From: Clostridia bacterium
Lineage (GTDB): Bacteria; Bacillota; Clostridia; Peptostreptococcales; Anaerovoracaceae
DNA: 39,023 bases
Reading direction: 5' to 3'
Assembly: GCA_900766045.1 (NCBI GenBank)
Contig: CAAFTW010000044.1
Coordinates: forward strand, 1 to 39,023
Part shown: piece after piece, positions 1 to 7,439 of the stretch
How positions within the stretch are numbered: the stretch's first letter is position 1
Layout of the letters: each line of letters begins with the position of its first letter
Made by a program: the position numbers and the translations under genes
Notes under the pieces: generated by a model
Databases searched by the model: none
Seen by the model: only the letters and a program-made list of their open reading frames with translations
What the model was told of the DNA's origin: nothing

Positions 1-112
1 ACCACCTTGTAAATTCTTGTAACATTTTGTTGACAACATTTTACAAGGTTCTGGATTTCAATGGTAGACACGTGCTATTTGCCGCTTACCGTGAATCAAT
101 TGAAGAAGCCTG

Positions 113-676
113 TTATTGTAATCCGTCCTTTGGAACCGGATGGATTCTCATGGCGATCAGGAAATCGGAAATTCCATTGTATAGGGTGACGATTCCGATG
201 ACCTGTGTGATGACGGCGGCAACGCCCAGCGGTTTGAAAATCAGAAGCAGGCCGAGGACGATGGTGATGATGCCCAGGACGACTGGCATGACAGGAGAGT
301 GGAAGCTCTGCTTCTGAATGGTGAGCGCTTCTCCCAGATTGAAGATGCCGTCGAACATGACGATGATTCCGATAATGGTCGGAATTAATGCGACCAGGCC
401 TGAAGGACGCAGGAAAATCCACAGGCCCAGAATGGCGAGAATGATGGCTGCCGCCAGGTGGATTTTCAGTGCGCTTTCCCTCTGTCGGAAATAGATCAGA
501 AGCATGACGGCTCCGGTGATAAGGATCATGATTCCGATAAATTTACTCAGAAGAGAAAGTGTAGCGGATGGTTTCAGCAGAAGCACCAGGCCGATGATTA
601 CGGACATCAGGCCCGTCAGCAGTTTATTCCGCTTCAGGTTTCTGAGCCTGGCGTCATATGGCTTTTTTGATGACAT
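113..676 (-). CDS. DUF308/HdeD-like multi-pass membrane protein
   Basis: Predicted 187-residue integral membrane protein made almost entirely of hydrophobic helices (about six), in pairs separated by short polar loops with the repeated pattern 'LKPSAT', 'LRPSGL', 'FKPLGV'. That internal repeat is typical of the DUF308/HdeD family, whose E. coli member is linked to acid resistance but whose biochemical role is not established. A longer frame starts at 712, but I chose the ATG at 676 because AAGGAG lies at optimal spacing before it and the next residues are polar and basic (SSKKPYDARLRN), as expected of a cytoplasmic N-terminus. It stands alone, with its own extended -10 promoter upstream. I see no convincing terminator after its stop. 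The family call is fairly safe; the function is unknown. Confidence 0.8.
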   Translation of the reverse strand: MSSKKPYDARLRNLKRNKLLTGLMSVIIGLVLLLKPSATLSLLSKFIGIMILITGAVMLLIYFRQRESALKIHLAAAIILAILGLWIFLRPSGLVALIPTIIGIIVMFDGIFNLGEALTIQKQSFHSPVMPVVLGIITIVLGLLLIFKPLGVAAVITQVIGIVTLYNGISDFLIAMRIHPVPKDGLQ

Positions 677-775
677 AGCTGTTTTCTCCTTTCTTAAGAG
701 AGCGTGAAGCATGCGGCGGGTGAAAAGGCCGCTTTTGTCGGCGATGTGTGGGTTTATGGATCACGTCCCACAGAT

Positions 776-784
776 ATTATAGCA
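776..784 (-). promoter_or_regulatory. Extended -10 promoter of the DUF308 gene
   Basis: On the minus strand this reads TGCTATAAT, an exact extended -10 element, about 100 bases upstream of the DUF308 start codon. No good -35 hexamer is present at 17 bases, which fits an extended -10 promoter. Confidence 0.55.
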
Positions 785-851
785 GGAAAATGTTCCCGTG
801 AGGGATTTTCCCGTGGCCCCTTGCCGCAGCAGGGGCGGGTGGGTTTTGCCC

Positions 852-898
852 GAGAAAAAGCGGGCGGTTCAGAGTGATATGCATCTGAAACTGCCCGC
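852..898 (-). terminator. Intrinsic terminator of the orphan radical SAM gene
   Basis: An imperfect inverted repeat (860-872 with 885-898, GC-rich base GCGGGC/GCCCGC) is followed on the minus strand by TTTTTCTC. It lies just downstream of the radical SAM stop codon at 929. Confidence 0.75.
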
Positions 899-928
899 TG
901 ATTTTACAGGTCTTTAAATTTCCGAATC

Positions 929-1828
929 TTAGAACTGTGAATTCTCGACGCTTCCTTCGATGACGTGGAGATCGTACGGCTCGAATTTTACGTGTCTGTA
1001 AGCATCCACATCCAGGACGGACTCATCCCAGTCGGAACGAATTTCGCCGTTCTGCTTGATGATGATATCGTAGAGAATATCATACGTCTTTCCGTCTTCC
1101 TTATCCTTCTCGACGATGGTGGAATATGGGAGTGTCTTATGGTAAGTGAGGGGCAGTCCCTTATAGTTGTAATGGAATCCGCAGCGCATGCGGCAGCCGT
1201 CGAGGCCCTTGTAGTCAGCGATCTTATTCAGGTCTGCGAGGATCGGGTCGCCTTCACGGTCATAAAGATTCTCCGGAGTTGTCGCTGTGTAGTCGAAGCG
1301 GAACTGAACCGGAATGTGGTATGGAATCCAGCGCTCCAGATATTCCGGAAGACGCTCTGCCGGATAGTCTTTATACAGAACGCAGTTTACACGTGTACGT
1401 ACAGCAAGACGGGACAGAAGGTCGTCCGCACCTTCCTCTACGTACTTGACCAGGTGGCGGGAGACGTTGATGCAGGTGATCTTGTCTTTATTTCTTTCAG
1501 TAAAGTCGATCAGATCCTGTTCCGTCTGACCCTCGAACGTCGGCAGCGTCGTATTGATGAAGACGCGGTGCGTTGTCGGAATCTGGTCCAGCATTTCCTG
1601 AAGCGCTTCTCTGTTAGCGAATGGTTCACCGCCGGTAAATACGAAATCGCAGTTCGGGGTAATCTCATCCATCAGTTTAATGGATGGAATGATTTTATCC
1701 TTGCTGAATCCGGTTGTATCGGAGTATTCCCCTTTATTAATACAGAATGGGCAGTGATTGCCACAGTCATATGGTGCGAAAACCGTGACTGTTGCCCCGC
1801 CCGTACGAGTCTTATACGGATTTTTCAT
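929..1828 (-). CDS. Orphan radical SAM enzyme
   Basis: 299-residue radical SAM protein. The cluster-binding motif CxxxCxxC is at residues 22-29 (CGNHCPFC), and the SAM-contacting GGEP motif is at about 66-69 (FTGGEPF). The first Cys of the motif follows 'FAPYD', so the family core begins almost at the N-terminus. Two further cysteines in 'GCRMRCGFHY' (C-terminal third) could be structural or bind another cofactor, but they do not form a clear SPASM or twitch motif. I do not recognise a named subfamily. No substrate peptide or partner enzyme is adjacent, and the gene is transcribed alone from its own promoter to its own terminator. AAGGAAAGG precedes the ATG. It could modify a protein, RNA or small molecule; the sequence does not say which. 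Confidence 0.85.
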   Translation of the reverse strand: MKNPYKTRTGGATVTVFAPYDCGNHCPFCINKGEYSDTTGFSKDKIIPSIKLMDEITPNCDFVFTGGEPFANREALQEMLDQIPTTHRVFINTTLPTFEGQTEQDLIDFTERNKDKITCINVSRHLVKYVEEGADDLLSRLAVRTRVNCVLYKDYPAERLPEYLERWIPYHIPVQFRFDYTATTPENLYDREGDPILADLNKIADYKGLDGCRMRCGFHYNYKGLPLTYHKTLPYSTIVEKDKEDGKTYDILYDIIIKQNGEIRSDWDESVLDVDAYRHVKFEPYDLHVIEGSVENSQF

Positions 1829-1865
1829 GGTCTCAACCTTTCCTTTGCTTAGTTTTACGATTGTA

Positions 1866-1894
1866 ATTATAATATAGGTTCACACAACTTTCAA
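1866..1894 (-). promoter_or_regulatory. Promoter of the orphan radical SAM gene
   Basis: Minus strand: TTGAAA (1889-1894), a 17-base spacer, then TATAAT (1866-1871), 38 bases upstream of the start codon. A near-consensus housekeeping sigma promoter. Confidence 0.8.
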
Positions 1895-2054
1895 TCCAAC
1901 TTTCTTGTGCAGAACCAATTAATTAGAAATTTAATAAGAAAAAATTAACATTTGCAACAGAATTTTACGCAGTTTCGTTACATTTTTTGGGGTATGTTCC
2001 ATTTGTAAAAGGCGATGCCTGGTGAAATGTCTGTTGTATTTTACAGATTCAAGA

Positions 2055-2083
2055 GTGAAATTTCATGCATAAAGATTTATAAT
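2055..2083 (+). promoter_or_regulatory. Promoter of the nicotinamidase-like gene
   Basis: GTGAAA (2055-2060), a 17-base spacer, and a perfect TATAAT (2078-2083). Transcription would begin near 2090, leaving a leader of about 130 bases before the ATG. Confidence 0.65.
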
Positions 2084-2223
2084 AGAGAAAGAGTCTGCGG
2101 CAGGTTTACTGACCGCCTGTGAGCACCATGCACGGAGGCGGATCGTGGAAAGTGCCGGACTTTTGGAATTTATGAAGAAACGTTTTTATTTCCTTTAACG
2201 GACATCAGCATAGGAGGAATTCT

Positions 2224-2748
2224 ATGAGGAAAATACTGATTGTTGTGGATATGCAGAATGATTTTGTAAGCGGAGCCCTGGGGAATCCTCAGGCTGAGGC
2301 GATCGTCCCTTCTGTGCGGGAGAAAATCCTGACTTATCCCGAGAAGGATCGTTTTGCGACCATGGATACCCATGAAGAGAATTACCTGACTACGCAGGAG
2401 GGCCGCCATCTTCCGGTGAAACACTGCATCAGAGGCACAGAAGGCTGGAAGCTGATCCCGGAAATCGATGATCTGATTCCGCAGGATCAGCGCATCTGCA
2501 AGCCGTCCTTCGGGTCGGAGGAAATCGCAGAGACGATGAAAGGCCTTGCGCGGAGTGACGAGCTTTCTATCGAACTGATCGGCGTCTGCACAGATATCTG
2601 TGTAGTTTCCAACGCAATCCTGCTGAAAGCTGCACTTCCGGAGACGCCGGTTTCCGTAGACCCGGCCTGCTGCGCAGGCGTTACACCAGAGAGCCATGAG
2701 GCCGCGCTTCAGACCATGCAGGCCTGCCAGGTCGATCTGGTCCAGTGA
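2224..2748 (+). CDS. Isochorismatase-family cysteine hydrolase, nicotinamidase-like
   Basis: 174-residue protein of the isochorismatase/nicotinamidase fold. The N-terminal strand 'ILIVVDMQNDFV' carries the catalytic Asp. 'DTHEENY' followed by 'RHLPVKHC' supplies the Asp/His residues that in PncA enzymes bind the metal. 'GVCTDICVVSNA' carries the nucleophilic Cys, preceded by the usual turn. The DxH...H arrangement favours nicotinamidase (nicotinamide to nicotinate, NAD salvage) over isochorismatase, but other amidases of the family look similar, so I give no gene symbol. AGGAGG precedes the ATG at good spacing. It is a single gene with its own promoter. It is somewhat short but complete. Confidence 0.82.
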   Translation: MRKILIVVDMQNDFVSGALGNPQAEAIVPSVREKILTYPEKDRFATMDTHEENYLTTQEGRHLPVKHCIRGTEGWKLIPEIDDLIPQDQRICKPSFGSEEIAETMKGLARSDELSIELIGVCTDICVVSNAILLKAALPETPVSVDPACCAGVTPESHEAALQTMQACQVDLVQ

Positions 2749-2848
2749 CAAAACGAACCCGGTAACGCCGACATCAAGTAGATGCCGGGCTGACGCGTAT
2801 CCGGGCCCTCCGTCGAAAAAGCATAAAAAGAAACACCTGAAACTCTGC

Positions 2849-2875
2849 CTCCTGCAGTTCAGCGCCGTGCAGGAG
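2849..2875. repeat. Perfect 8-bp hairpin upstream of the SH3 glucosaminidase
   Basis: CTCCTGCA (2849-2856) pairs with TGCAGGAG (2868-2875) across an 11-base loop, between the nicotinamidase-like gene and the secreted hydrolase. There is no T-tract, so it is more likely a leader structure or an operator than a terminator. No named riboswitch is recognised here. Confidence 0.4.
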
Positions 2876-2952
2876 CCCGACAGCAGGCTGACGAGCACAG
2901 GGACAGAAGTTTTCCGACAAGCAGAATAAAAAAGAGAGAAATGAGGCATTTC

Positions 2953-5361
2953 ATGAAAAATAAAGCACATGTTCATGCATCTTCCAGGAAAGCAGTCTGG
3001 AAGCGTTCCGCCGTTCTCGCGGTCTCAGCGTCCATGACACTGGCCATGACGGCTCCGGTCCTGAGCGTTCCGGTCTTTGCCGCCAGCAGCTGGAAAAGCG
3101 TTCCGGTCAGCGCATTCATTCTGAAGGACGGTACAGCAGTCCGTAAATCTGCGTCCTCTTCAGCAAAGAAAGTGACCATGGTAAATAAAGGAAGAACATA
3201 TACGGTTTCCTTTGAGAAGTTTACTTCAGCATCCAGCGCAAAGGCCAGCAGCCGCTGGATGTATGTGTCTGCCCTGAAAGGCTACATCCGGAGCGACCTT
3301 GCGAAGGTAACTTTTGCCAAAAAATCCGCCTGGACAACGGATGTCCTGAAAATGAGAAAGGGTGCCGGGACCAGCTTTGCATCGGCTGGAACTCTTCAGA
3401 AGGGAGCGGCAGTCACGGTGAGAGAGCGCGTAAAGTCGTCCGACGGCAGCAAGTGGTACCGTATTCTTTACGGAGGAAAGACGGTCTACGTAACCGCGGA
3501 TTACATCAGCTTTACGAAACCGTCTTCATCGACATCGAATACAGGCAATCATTCAAATAAAGGAAACTCCTCAGCGGGAACGACGACAGGAAAAACAGCC
3601 GTGAATCCGGATGCAGCTGCTTCTTCCGATGAACCGGTCCTGAAGGCTTCTGGAAAGGTAAAAGCCGCGTCAGCGATTGTGCGCCAGACTCCTTCCGACT
3701 CCGCCGCAAAAGTGACGACCTTGAAGAAAGGTAAGAAACTGACGATTACTTCAGAAACCTTCATCTCGGATACGAGTGCATCCTCTTCCAAACGCTGGTT
3801 CTACGCATCCAATGTAAAAGGATATGTCAGAAGAGATCAGGTCTCCATTTCCTATGCAGGCGCGGAAGATGCGGAGGTTAAGGCAGACGGCGGCCTGAAT
3901 ACGAGAAAGGGCCCGGGAACGACCTTTGCGAAGACCGGACAGGCCGCAGACGGCAGCCGCGTTTCTGTAAAACTCAGGACCTGGGGAAAGTCCGGTACAG
4001 ACGGAGATCTCTGGTACCGCATCGTTCTGAACGGTAAATCCTGCTATGTGAAGGGAAGTTATCTGACCTTCTCAGGCAGCACGGATTCCGGGAAAACCGA
4101 TAACAGTGGAAAGACGGATAATTCCGGAACAAAAGACAATAGTGGGAAAGACACTGCAGATACGACGAACTACATTACAAAAGACGGATTCCCTTCCTCC
4201 TATCTTCCATATCTGCAGTCTCTCCACGCGGCGCATCCGACCTGGAAATTCACGCCGGTACAGACGAATCTGGACTGGGATACTGCCGTCGCGCAGATGA
4301 CGAAAAACACCGGAACCAACACGATTTCCCGAACATCTTTCCCGGCATCCTTCTTCTCTGTTGAGCCGGGATGCTATAACTATCTGACGGATACCTATAC
4401 CGGAAAAGACGGAAATACCTTCGTCGCGGCGTCGCAGAAGGCAGTGAAGTATTACATGGATCCGAGGAACTGGCTGACCGATACCGGTATTTTCATGTTC
4501 CAGAACAACCGCTATCACGCTTATCAGGACGCCGATATGGTCAAGACCATTCTGGTGAAGAACTCTGTGCTGAGTAAGAGCGGAGTCGCAGACATGTTCG
4601 TTGCAGCAGGTAAAGAATACAACATCAGCCCGACCTATCTGGCAGCAAAAGCCATTTCTGAGCAGGGGACGGTCACCTCTATGGTTGATGGCAGTCAGGG
4701 CGCATATAATGTGTTTAACATCGGAGCATCCGACTCCTCATCGGGCGGCGCGTCTAAGGGAATTGCCTATGCAAAGGCCCAGGGCTGGACGACCCTGCAG
4801 AAGGCCATTGAAGGCGGCGCATCCTATATCGCGTCCAATTTCCTGAGTAATAATCAGGACAGCGCATATCTGGAGCATTTCAACGTGATGAACGGTCTGT
4901 CGAAAGTCGGCACTCACGTTTACATGACCGCTGTGTACGGACCGGACTCCCAGTCTGCAGCGTCCTATAAGTCCTACAGTGCCAATGGAGCCCTCGGAAA
5001 GGCGCTGGAATTCGACATTCCGGTTTATGAGAACATGCCGTCCGACGCGAGCGGCCAGCCGGTCATGGATTTCAATGTGGATAACAATGACTATCTGAAG
5101 TCCCTGTCCATCACCGCGAACGGAAAGACCACGCAGCTGATCTCCGATTCCTCGCCGAATTACGCAACAGAGTTTGTCGCTTCTGCAGGCGGCGCGGATT
5201 CCGTCAGCATTCAGGCGGCGGCAGCCAGCAGAACAGGTGCAGCTGTCACAGGAAATATGGCCGTCAGCATGAACGGCTCCAGCCAGCAGACCGCACAGAT
5301 TGTGTGTAGCTCTTCGTCTGGAGAGAGCAGGACCTACACCATTACCATCAGCGCCCAGTAA
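2953..5361 (+). CDS. Secreted cell-wall glucosaminidase with four SH3b domains
   Basis: About 802 residues. A Sec signal peptide (basic start, hydrophobic core, 'PVFAAS' cleavage region) leads into four bacterial SH3-like repeats in two pairs (roughly residues 50-180 and 230-375). Each pair is followed by a Ser/Thr/Gly/Asp-rich linker. Then comes a GH73-like endo-beta-N-acetylglucosaminidase domain (about 410-690; 'AAKAISEQGT' carries the likely catalytic Glu, with 'YNVFNIGA' after it). The last 100 residues look like a cadherin-like beta-sandwich ('SLSITANGKT ... TYTITIS'). It should cleave peptidoglycan glycan strands outside the cell, held to the wall by the SH3 repeats. I start at 2953 rather than the in-frame ATG at 2941 because TGAGG sits six bases before it. 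It is transcribed alone. Confidence 0.88.
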   Translation: MKNKAHVHASSRKAVWKRSAVLAVSASMTLAMTAPVLSVPVFAASSWKSVPVSAFILKDGTAVRKSASSSAKKVTMVNKGRTYTVSFEKFTSASSAKASSRWMYVSALKGYIRSDLAKVTFAKKSAWTTDVLKMRKGAGTSFASAGTLQKGAAVTVRERVKSSDGSKWYRILYGGKTVYVTADYISFTKPSSSTSNTGNHSNKGNSSAGTTTGKTAVNPDAAASSDEPVLKASGKVKAASAIVRQTPSDSAAKVTTLKKGKKLTITSETFISDTSASSSKRWFYASNVKGYVRRDQVSISYAGAEDAEVKADGGLNTRKGPGTTFAKTGQAADGSRVSVKLRTWGKSGTDGDLWYRIVLNGKSCYVKGSYLTFSGSTDSGKTDNSGKTDNSGTKDNSGKDTADTTNYITKDGFPSSYLPYLQSLHAAHPTWKFTPVQTNLDWDTAVAQMTKNTGTNTISRTSFPASFFSVEPGCYNYLTDTYTGKDGNTFVAASQKAVKYYMDPRNWLTDTGIFMFQNNRYHAYQDADMVKTILVKNSVLSKSGVADMFVAAGKEYNISPTYLAAKAISEQGTVTSMVDGSQGAYNVFNIGASDSSSGGASKGIAYAKAQGWTTLQKAIEGGASYIASNFLSNNQDSAYLEHFNVMNGLSKVGTHVYMTAVYGPDSQSAASYKSYSANGALGKALEFDIPVYENMPSDASGQPVMDFNVDNNDYLKSLSITANGKTTQLISDSSPNYATEFVASAGGADSVSIQAAAASRTGAAVTGNMAVSMNGSSQQTAQIVCSSSSGESRTYTITISAQ

Positions 5362-5427
5362 GCAGGACAAAAATCAACACGCAAGGGAACAGGCTGTTTC
5401 TGATTGATCAGAGCATAAGAAGAACCC

Positions 5428-5461
5428 CACCCTTCCACGACGCTGAAGCGTCGGGCGGGTG
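5428..5461. repeat. GC-rich hairpin resembling an IS200/IS605-type end
   Basis: CGACGC-TGAA-GCGTCG (5438-5453) is a perfect 6-bp stem with a tetraloop, framed by an outer stem CACCC (5428-5432) with GGGTG (5457-5461). The left flank reads GAACCCCACC. It resembles the terminal hairpins of HUH-transposase elements, but no transposase or TnpB remnant is nearby. It may only be part of a compound 3' end. Confidence 0.3.
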
Positions 5462-5499
5462 CCCGGGGACCTTGTTGTCGTCTGACGGGCAGACAATAC

Positions 5500-5535
5500 A
5501 AAACGGCAGACATCATGATGGTGCCTGCCGTTTTT
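5500..5535. terminator. Bidirectional terminator between convergent genes
   Basis: AAAACGGCAG (5500-5509) pairs with CTGCCGTTTT (5525-5534), and the intervening CATCATGATG can extend the stem. A T-run on the plus strand and a shorter one on the minus strand let it serve both the glucosaminidase (plus) and the YhcC-like gene (minus). Confidence 0.85.
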
Positions 5536-5598
5536 CATATGCTGCAAAAATAATACCGGAGAAATTTACGTTTAAGAGGATATCCAGGTCAGGCGGAA

Positions 5599-6600
5599 TT
5601 ATCGCTCGGTAAACTTTTTTCCCTGCCAGGAATCTCGTTTTCTGAGCTCTGCGTTGATGCCGTTTAAGATGCTCCGTTTCTGAAAACTCCATTCCGGGGC
5701 GATCAGCAGAGGCCGTGGAACGTCTGCCGTCAGGCGGTGAATGACCATCTCCGGAGGAATCTGTTCCAGCATGTCGCAGACGAGCTGGATATAGGCATCC
5801 ATGTCCGGGAAAGGCTGGTAATCCGGCATTTCTTCCGCGAGCCAGGAACCTTTTGTCAGGTTCAGGAGATGGAGTTTGATCCCCCAGCTCTGCTTGTCGA
5901 TGACGAAGTTCAGCGAGTGGAACATATCTTCTCTGGACTCTCCCGGAAGGCCCAGAATCAGATGGGTGACCGCGTGAATTCCGCGCCTTTTGAGCTTTTT
6001 CATCGTCTGCTCATATTCCTCATTTTCATAGCAGCGGTTGATCAGGCGGACCGTTTCCGGTTTCGCGGTCTGAAGGCCCAGCTCCAGCCAGAGAAAATGG
6101 TGCTCAGCGATCTCACTGAGAAGGTCCAGAACGTCTTCTGGAAGGCAGTCCGGGCGTGTAGCGATGACGAGCCCTTCGATTCTCGGATCTTCCAGTGCTT
6201 TTGTAAACCTTTCCCGAAGAAGGGGAACATCCGCGTAGGTATTTGTGTGATTCTGGAAATAGGCCAGACAGCCGGCCTTCGGCCATTTATTATGAAGGAG
6301 GTCGAGCTGGGAGCTGATATCACTGGCGAATTCGCCGCTTCCTGTGGAGCTACAGAAGATGCAGCCTCCCGTGCCTTTGCTTCCATCCCGGTTCGGGCAG
6401 GTAAAACCGCCGTCCAGAGACAGCTTGATCATCTTCTTATGAAAACGCTGTTTCAGCCAGTAGTTAATCGTATTCATTCGTTCCGCTGCTTCGTCCGCGT
6501 CTCTGGTTTTTCTCAGTCCTGTGAATGCCGGGACGTCTGCATTCCAGATATCCTGCGGCGCAGCTGTGTTTCCGTGATTTTCGGTTAATGATTTCGTCAT
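5599..6600 (-). CDS. YhcC-type radical SAM protein (TIGR01212 family)
   Basis: 333-residue radical SAM protein. The family signature 'FTCPNRDGSKGTGGCIFC' provides the three cluster cysteines at about residues 68, 80 and 83, with the wide first spacing typical of the YhcC/Elp3-like group. Downstream motifs 'GLVIATRPDCLPEDVLDLL', 'WLELGLQTA' and 'THLILGLPGESREDM' also match that group. The substrate of YhcC proteins is not firmly known. The ATG at 6600 has AAAGGA at good spacing, giving about 41 residues before the usual family start ('MNTINYWLKQRF'). That extension is polar, and a start at 6477 is possible but has no better ribosome binding site. It is transcribed alone, convergent with the glucosaminidase. 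Confidence 0.88.
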   Translation of the reverse strand: MTKSLTENHGNTAAPQDIWNADVPAFTGLRKTRDADEAAERMNTINYWLKQRFHKKMIKLSLDGGFTCPNRDGSKGTGGCIFCSSTGSGEFASDISSQLDLLHNKWPKAGCLAYFQNHTNTYADVPLLRERFTKALEDPRIEGLVIATRPDCLPEDVLDLLSEIAEHHFLWLELGLQTAKPETVRLINRCYENEEYEQTMKKLKRRGIHAVTHLILGLPGESREDMFHSLNFVIDKQSWGIKLHLLNLTKGSWLAEEMPDYQPFPDMDAYIQLVCDMLEQIPPEMVIHRLTADVPRPLLIAPEWSFQKRSILNGINAELRKRDSWQGKKFTER

Positions 6601-6630
6601 TATTTTTCCTTTCCGTGTTGTAATTCTATC

Positions 6631-6639
6631 ATTGTAGCA
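6631..6639 (-). promoter_or_regulatory. Extended -10 promoter of the YhcC-like gene
   Basis: The minus strand reads TGCTACAAT, one base from TGCTATAAT, about 30 bases before the start codon. The -35 region is weak. Confidence 0.5.
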
Positions 6640-6730
6640 TTCATCGGGGCAGGGAGAAAAGAAAATATCCCGGAAGGGGGGCCGTCAGGGGATAAACAGG
6701 CGGGAAAATTCTTGTTTACGTGATTTTTGT

Positions 6731-6747
6731 CCGGATTTTATATCCGG
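6731..6747. repeat. Inverted repeat upstream of the small membrane protein
   Basis: CCGGAT-tttat-ATCCGG, perfect 6-bp arms, in the leader/promoter region of the 58-residue protein. It could be an operator or a small hairpin; nothing in the sequence decides. Confidence 0.4.
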
Positions 6748-6823
6748 CTGATAGACAGATTCTTCAGCAGGCAGATAGAATTCCTATAAGGACAGCTGTG
6801 ACGGCAGTATGGAGGAAAGAGTT

Positions 6824-7000
6824 ATGAAATACAGAAAATCATTAATCGTACTGGCAGTACTCTGCCTGATTCTTGCCGTACTTGGATTCCTTGGATTATT
6901 CATTCACGGAAGTTTCGAACAATTTATAAATGGCGCGACACCGGGCGTCCTTGCGGGACTGTCTGCTCTGATGCTGATATTTCTCGGGAAAGAGGATTGA
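6824..7000 (+). CDS. Small two-helix membrane protein, unknown function
   Basis: 58 residues: a basic start (MKYRKS), a first membrane helix (about 7-29, LIVLAVLCLILAVLGFLGLF), a short polar loop (IHGSFEQFINGATPG), a second helix (about 39-53), and a charged end (GKED). I start at the second in-frame ATG (6824) because GGAGG lies eight bases before it; the first ATG (6809) would place the Shine-Dalgarno sequence inside the gene. I recognise no family. It lies just before the structured RNA at 7128. Its good ribosome binding site and topology make it a believable gene. Confidence 0.65.
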   Translation: MKYRKSLIVLAVLCLILAVLGFLGLFIHGSFEQFINGATPGVLAGLSALMLIFLGKED

Positions 7001-7127
7001 AATGACTATACCCGACAAGCCTGGAAGCAGGAACCAGAGATATTGTAAAAAATAACATGATCGCTCACCGACTAAGATGCTGAGCAAGAGCTGTGGAGCA
7101 GTAAGAGAACTGTTAAGCTGATTGAAC

Positions 7128-7380
7128 GTGAGTCTGTAACGCAGCCTGATGCCTGGACTTCTGAGCGCCTCGCTGCCAGACGATCGACGGCCTGAATCTG
7201 GGACACACAGGGCGTACCGAGGGCGGGTCCGAAGGTACGCGGCCCGGAGAAGGCCGGCGGAGTCGGAAGCGTGAGCATGCGCGAAGAGAGCCGGGAGGCG
7301 TTCCAGGCATAGGCTGCGGACAGCTCACGAAAGCACTTGGAGACATTGACACCATCCATCGTCTGACCAATCTTTCTTTC
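7128..7380 (+). ncRNA. Candidate structured RNA, unassigned
   Basis: The 439 bases between the small membrane protein and queH contain no convincing gene but do contain nested, mutually consistent helices. Outer: GTGAG 7128-7132 with CTCAC 7324-7328; CTGT 7134-7137 with ACAG 7320-7323; CGCAGCCT 7140-7147 with AGGCTGCG 7311-7318; ATGCCTGG 7149-7156 with CCAGGCAT 7303-7310. Next, stacked on it: AGCGCCTC 7164-7171 with GAGGCGTT 7295-7302. Inside: CCAGA 7176-7180 with TCTGG 7197-7201; GCGTACC 7212-7218 with GGTACGC 7234-7240; CCGGC 7254-7258 with GCCGG 7290-7294; GCGT 7269-7272 with ATGC 7277-7280. Two pairs are G-U only if the plus strand is the RNA, which favours that strand. A terminator-like hairpin follows. 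The 5' end is uncertain and could lie upstream of 7128. I cannot assign an Rfam family. Confidence 0.7.
7337..7380 (+). terminator. Terminator-like hairpin closing the structured RNA
   Basis: TTGG-AGAC (7337-7344) pairs with GTCT-ga-CCAA (7361-7370), followed by TCTTTCTTTC. It sits just after the last helix of the candidate RNA and just before the queH promoter. Confidence 0.5.
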
Positions 7381-7392
7381 ATCATTTAAGTA

Positions 7393-7401
7393 TGCTATAA
7401 T
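7393..7401 (+). promoter_or_regulatory. Extended -10 promoter of queH
   Basis: TGCTATAAT, an exact extended -10, 39 bases before the queH start. No good -35. Confidence 0.6.
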
Positions 7402-7439
7402 AATTTTGTGCATCATAACAGAAAGGAAAGTGGAAAGGC

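Larger units (their letters stand above)
1829..2223. other. 395-base divergent intergenic region
   Basis: It separates the minus-strand radical SAM gene from the plus-strand nicotinamidase-like gene. It holds one promoter for each (1866-1894 minus; 2055-2083 plus), an AT-rich middle, and a leader of about 130 bases before the hydrolase. I find no reading frame and no recognisable riboswitch in it. Confidence 0.6.

Noticed and set aside
7162..7389. Plus-strand frame ending 'GQLTKALG' that faintly resembles 3-methyladenine DNA glycosylase
   Set aside because: Only about ten residues match, the upstream part shows no family motif, there is no start or ribosome binding site, and the stretch is better explained by the nested RNA helices.
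7072..7416. 114-residue minus-strand frame over the same region
   Set aside because: It overlaps the RNA helices and the queH promoter, has odd composition and no recognisable domain; open frames are expected by chance in GC-rich structured RNA.
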